In this document: positions 53,530-56,031 of the stretch, piece after piece
Layout: every line of letters begins with the position of its first letter
Numbering within the stretch: position 1 is the first letter of the stretch
Assembly (NCBI GenBank): GCA_002321305.1
Contig: DCMF01000129.1
Coordinates: 1 to 56,031 of the forward strand
DNA length: 56,031 nucleotides
Direction of reading: 5' to 3'
From: Verrucomicrobia bacterium UBA1629
GTDB lineage: Bacteria; Verrucomicrobiota; Kiritimatiellia; RFP12; UBA1067
Notes under the pieces: generated by a model
Told to the model about the DNA's origin: nothing
What the model saw: the letters and a program-made list of their open reading frames with translations, nothing else
The model's database searches: none
Program-made: the position numbers and the translations under genes

Positions 53530-55236
53530 TTAGGGCATCATTCCCGCAATTTCAGAAGCATGGAACTTTATGTTCGAATGAAAATCCGGATCGACAAGAT
53601 CCTCTATTAGCAGCGTTCCGTCTTTCATCATGCAGAGCTTCCCTTCCTTCTTCCATATTCGCATCCACGCCTCTTCTATTCCCGTTCTTTCCGGCTTAAT
53701 CAAAGTCCGTGGAATGGCGTATCGTTCCATAATCATTTCCGCCTCTTCGTCGGACGGAAGATGGGCTACACATCCGGGCCATACCGTTGCTCTGAGCATT
53801 GCACCCATCTTGCCGATATATGCAATAATTCGTTTGTCTCCAATCCGTCCACACTTGCCATCTTTTGTAAACCCCGCCACAAAACCATAGAAAAGTGCCG
53901 AATGAAAGAGAGTGCTTATAATAAGTCTTGCCTTGTCTTCATATTCCACCTCAAGATCAATTCCTAAAGAAAACGGCGAAGCCGGATTGGCATTATCAGC
54001 ACCTTCTAGAGATGTGCAAGCAACATAAGCACACCTTCCATGACCTTCATCCAATATGGGCATGTCCTTGTCAAGGGCTACCGATTCATAAGGCGGAAGC
54101 TCCTTGCGATAGTCGATTATTTCCTTGGACTCCTTTCTCTTCTCCTGCGGGTCTTCCTTGACAGGCCTCTCCATGTGGCTCTCGTGGGCCTCGTCCGTTT
54201 CGCTTCGCTCGGCTCTTCCGCTCCGCTCATTGCCAGAGCAATAAGTGACCTTCGTTCCTTTTCCCAGACCCGAATGATGCAGGTCAAGTTTCCGAGCCAA
54301 CCGCAACTCCTTCAACCAGAAAGGAAGGCAATCATCGCCAAGGCAATACACGCTCCCCGGCAATTCAAGGACACGCAATTTCAAGCATGAGGCAAAGACC
54401 TTGTCGGCTATCTCCTCCACGCCATCCGGGACGACAATTTCCGTGGCATCAGACTTGCAAAACAAGAGCTGCTTGCCGTCTTCCGAAAGAATTAGCCGAT
54501 TCGCAAGCAGCGGGCAAGATCTGAATACATCGAAGCCGAAAGCCTCAAGATGCCTCGGCATTTGCACCCGAGCCAGGTTCTCGCATCCCGCAAAGGCATA
54601 GGCCTCAATTGTTGTCACGGTATCGGGCAGGATTACTTTCGTCAGATTCCGGCAATTCAAGAATGCAGAGCGGCCAATGTGTCGACACCCAGGCTGAATA
54701 ACGACCTTTCGCAGGTTCTCGCATTCCTCAAATGCCTGATCGCCAATCTTCTCGACTGTCTCCGGAATCACGATTTCGGACAGGTTCTCACAGCGAGCGA
54801 AGGCATAGCTCCCGATCTTTCGGACTGTCCGAGGAATGTCGATGGAATCGATCTCGCAGGGAACGCTGACGAGTTCGGTTCCATCGCTCGACAGATTGAT
54901 TCCGTCAGCCGTTCGTCGCTTTCGCCGCGTCGCCTCATAATCAATCGACTCCAGCGAGAGTACGCAGCCGCCGTCTGCCTCTGCGGCGGCACGGACAATT
55001 CGGCAAGCCCGAATGGCCTTCATGTCGTCCACAAACTTGGCGGCGCCGTCCTCGTCCAAAACGCCGTATTCGCCGAAGACGATGACAGGTGACTCCTCGT
55101 CTTCACAGTCAACAAAGAGCAGCCCTTTCAAGTCGGCGTTGGCGCCGTGTTTCTCCACGAGCGCCTGCACATCCTGCCAGTTCACGTCCGCATCAAGCGT
55201 AAGCTTGACCTCCACCACACGTTTCACGGGTTCCAT
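53530..55236 (-). CDS. BspA-type leucine-rich-repeat protein
   Basis: A 568-residue protein without a signal peptide. The N-terminal domain (1-110) is unrecognised. Residues ~125-300 contain about five LRR_5 (BspA/TpLRR) repeats: IDIPRTVRKIGSYAFARCEN, IVIPETVEKIGDQAFEECEN, VVIQPGCRHIGRSAFLNCRN, VILPDTVTTIEAYAFAGCEN and VVPDGVEEIADKVFASC. There is a charged low-complexity stretch (~335-372; RSGRAERSETDEAHESHMER). The C-terminal part (~400-568) is unrecognised. Lower GC than the housekeeping genes. The start is set at MEPVKRVVEV, with AAAGGAGAAG upstream. Last gene of a three-gene minus-strand unit. Confidence 0.75.
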   Translation of the reverse strand: MEPVKRVVEVKLTLDADVNWQDVQALVEKHGANADLKGLLFVDCEDEESPVIVFGEYGVLDEDGAAKFVDDMKAIRACRIVRAAAEADGGCVLSLESIDYEATRRKRRTADGINLSSDGTELVSVPCEIDSIDIPRTVRKIGSYAFARCENLSEIVIPETVEKIGDQAFEECENLRKVVIQPGCRHIGRSAFLNCRNLTKVILPDTVTTIEAYAFAGCENLARVQMPRHLEAFGFDVFRSCPLLANRLILSEDGKQLLFCKSDATEIVVPDGVEEIADKVFASCLKLRVLELPGSVYCLGDDCLPFWLKELRLARKLDLHHSGLGKGTKVTYCSGNERSGRAERSETDEAHESHMERPVKEDPQEKRKESKEIIDYRKELPPYESVALDKDMPILDEGHGRCAYVACTSLEGADNANPASPFSLGIDLEVEYEDKARLIISTLFHSALFYGFVAGFTKDGKCGRIGDKRIIAYIGKMGAMLRATVWPGCVAHLPSDEEAEMIMERYAIPRTLIKPERTGIEEAWMRIWKKEGKLCMMKDGTLLIEDLVDPDFHSNIKFHASEIAGMMP

Positions 55237-55256
55237 CTTGTTCTTCTCCTTTCCTT

Positions 55257-55502
55257 TCAGAACACGCCCCTGAACAGGCTCTTGATGCCGCCCATGCTCA
55301 AGGCCGCATACGCAAAGTAGATCAGAAGGCCAATCCCGATGATGACGCAGATGGCCGTCTGAATCACGCGAATCCACCAGAGGAAGTTGACGACGGGATT
55401 CGTGTCCCTGATGGAGTGCAGGTCGAACCCCTCACGGAAAGCGTCCTGCCGTCCGCGCTCATAGCCACTTTCATAGGCATCATCCTCCCATTCCAATTTC
55501 AT
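55257..55502 (-). CDS. Small single-helix membrane protein
   Basis: An 81-residue protein: a charged N-terminus (MKLEWEDDAYESGYERGRQD), one hydrophobic helix (VIQTAICVIIGIGLLIYFAY) and a short end LSMGGIKSLFRGVF. AAGGAGGGAAAAG precedes ATG 55502, which I prefer to the ATG at 55538. It lies between the FlbD-like gene and the LRR gene. A copy of its 3' end is left at 53247-53309, suggesting that the LRR/membrane-protein module was once repeated. Confidence 0.65.
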   Translation of the reverse strand: MKLEWEDDAYESGYERGRQDAFREGFDLHSIRDTNPVVNFLWWIRVIQTAICVIIGIGLLIYFAYAALSMGGIKSLFRGVF

Positions 55503-55513
55503 CTTTTCCCTCC

Positions 55514-55801
55514 TTAGACCTCGTAGGCCATCTTCCACATCTCAACAGCCTTCTCGAACGATTCCTCCACGGCAATCGTGCCGCCATCAGAAGTCCGCAG
55601 CAGCGTCGTGCCGTCAATGTGCGACTCCGAGATCGTGCGGATGTCCGCGACAGGTACCGCCACCCGTCCCGACCGTCCCCCAAGATGGCCCTTGATGTGC
55701 TTCGCGAAGACCAGTACGGACGTTCCCCTGCCTTCGTCCATGCGCGTCTCCCCATCGCTTGATGACGTTGTTGTTTCGACCGTTTTCATTGAGCGTTTCA
55801 T
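55514..55801 (-). CDS. Small hypothetical protein, FlbD-like fold possible
   Basis: 95 residues. The stretch VAVPVADIRTISESHIDGTT, then LLRTSDGGTIAVEESFEKAV, resembles the small beta-barrel FlbD-like proteins, but without flagellar context, so this is only a fold guess. First gene of the minus-strand unit with the membrane and LRR proteins (gaps of 11 and 20 nt). Confidence 0.55.
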   Translation of the reverse strand: MKRSMKTVETTTSSSDGETRMDEGRGTSVLVFAKHIKGHLGGRSGRVAVPVADIRTISESHIDGTTLLRTSDGGTIAVEESFEKAVEMWKMAYEV

Positions 55802-55851
55802 GTGCCTTACTCTTTCTGGTCAAGGGCATCAAGAGGGGCGATTCCCCGCAA

Positions 55852-56008
55852 CAAAAATCGCCCGCCGACCTGCTTCAAGACGGCGGGCAACTTCCCTGGA
55901 ACTGTTTTCCGATCCTCTCGGACACATCTCGGATTTCTCCGATACCACCGTGGCGTTCCACTCGGTTGGCGCTCCCGCTTCCGCAAGAGCCTCTGGATGT
56001 CTTGAACG
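55852..56008 (-). ncRNA. Candidate structured small RNA
   Basis: A consensus extended -10 box (56020-56015) and a terminator (55860-55888 plus T-run at 55857-55853) bracket about 155 nt. In between, on the minus strand, three consecutive short hairpins are visible: GTGG-AACG-CCAC (55961-55950), TCGGA-GAAA-TCCGA with a GNRA loop (55942-55929), and TCCGA-GAGGA-TCGGA (55922-55908). The promoter shares 18 identical nt with the tRNA operon promoter. Alternative: an open frame runs from the window edge to a TAA at 55807 (PAVLKQVGGRFLLRGIAPLD), so a gene end cannot be excluded. Confidence 0.4.
55860..55888 (-). terminator. Terminator of the candidate small RNA
   Basis: GCCCGCCG/CGGCGGGC stem with a 13-nt loop, followed on the minus strand by GATTTTTG. 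Confidence 0.6.
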
Positions 56009-56014
56009 GTGCGT

Positions 56015-56020
56015 AGTATA
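56015..56020 (-). promoter_or_regulatory. Extended -10 box identical to the tRNA operon promoter
   Basis: TGA-TATACT on the minus strand, within AATATGATATACTACGCA, which is identical to the tRNA promoter at 42189-42206. The -35 region lies beyond the window end. Confidence 0.55.
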
Positions 56021-56031
56021 TCATATTGCTC

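Noticed and set aside
55890..55950. tRNA-Ser-like start (GTGTCCGAGAGGATCGG) on the minus strand
   Set aside because: No acceptor stem, anticodon arm or TTCGA T-loop could be assembled around it.

Overview
The window is about 56 kb of high-GC chromosomal DNA from a Gram-negative bacterium. It encodes LpxD, BamA and an OmpH/Skp chaperone, and it also carries PEP-CTERM proteins, BspA-type leucine-rich repeats, and an MraZ/RsmH division cluster. Together with dense short repeats these suggest a PVC-group bacterium, most likely Kiritimatiellae/Verrucomicrobia-like. The taxonomic call is inference; there is no rRNA gene here.

Layout. 0-3.4 kb is accessory DNA: two PEP-CTERM paralogues in inverted orientation around a YoeB/RelB-type toxin-antitoxin pair, then a 5'-truncated repeat protein next to a tyrosine-recombinase-like gene (3.5-4.4 kb). 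4.4-11 kb carries a GspG-like membrane protein, mutY, an ArgA-like acetyltransferase, a two-component system with an EamA transporter, and an amidohydrolase. 11-21.8 kb is housekeeping: yceD-rpmF-plsX-leuS, bamA-ompH-lpxD, an S1-domain protein, thiM-thiE. 22-31.5 kb holds a lipoprotein, a GNAT enzyme, an RND pump, pyrimidine-nucleoside phosphorylase, a Dus enzyme, an RpiB-GlyA fusion and Era. 31.5-36.6 kb is a Tol/Exb-like operon (TPR protein, TolQ, TolR, small TonB-like protein), pyrE and rpmI-rplT. 36.6-42.1 kb is a short dcw cluster (mraZ, rsmH, ftsL-like, ftsI) and a PilB/GspE ATPase. tRNA-Asp and tRNA-Gln follow. 42.4-47.1 kb holds a cupin, a two-subunit class I fumarase, a YfcE-like phosphodiesterase and a Na/Pi cotransporter. 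47.1-49.1 kb is a restriction-modification pair of lower GC. 49.1-51.9 kb has a lactate permease, an EamA transporter and a YkgJ-like protein. The right end (51.9-56 kb) is accessory again: an unexplained gene-free stretch, a Phd/ParE-type toxin-antitoxin pair, a long hairpin, an LRR protein operon with a degraded copy, and a candidate structured small RNA.

Two window-wide themes stand out. First, many genes have an extended -10 promoter (TGN-TATAAT) ending only 8-9 nt before the ATG, which predicts leaderless mRNAs. Second, several families of short repeats or palindromes occur between genes and also in frame inside conserved genes (era, leuS, thiM, fumarase subunits, an RND pump, an amidohydrolase and others), where they read as extra surface loops. 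Many genes are coupled by 4-nt ATGA or GTGA overlaps.
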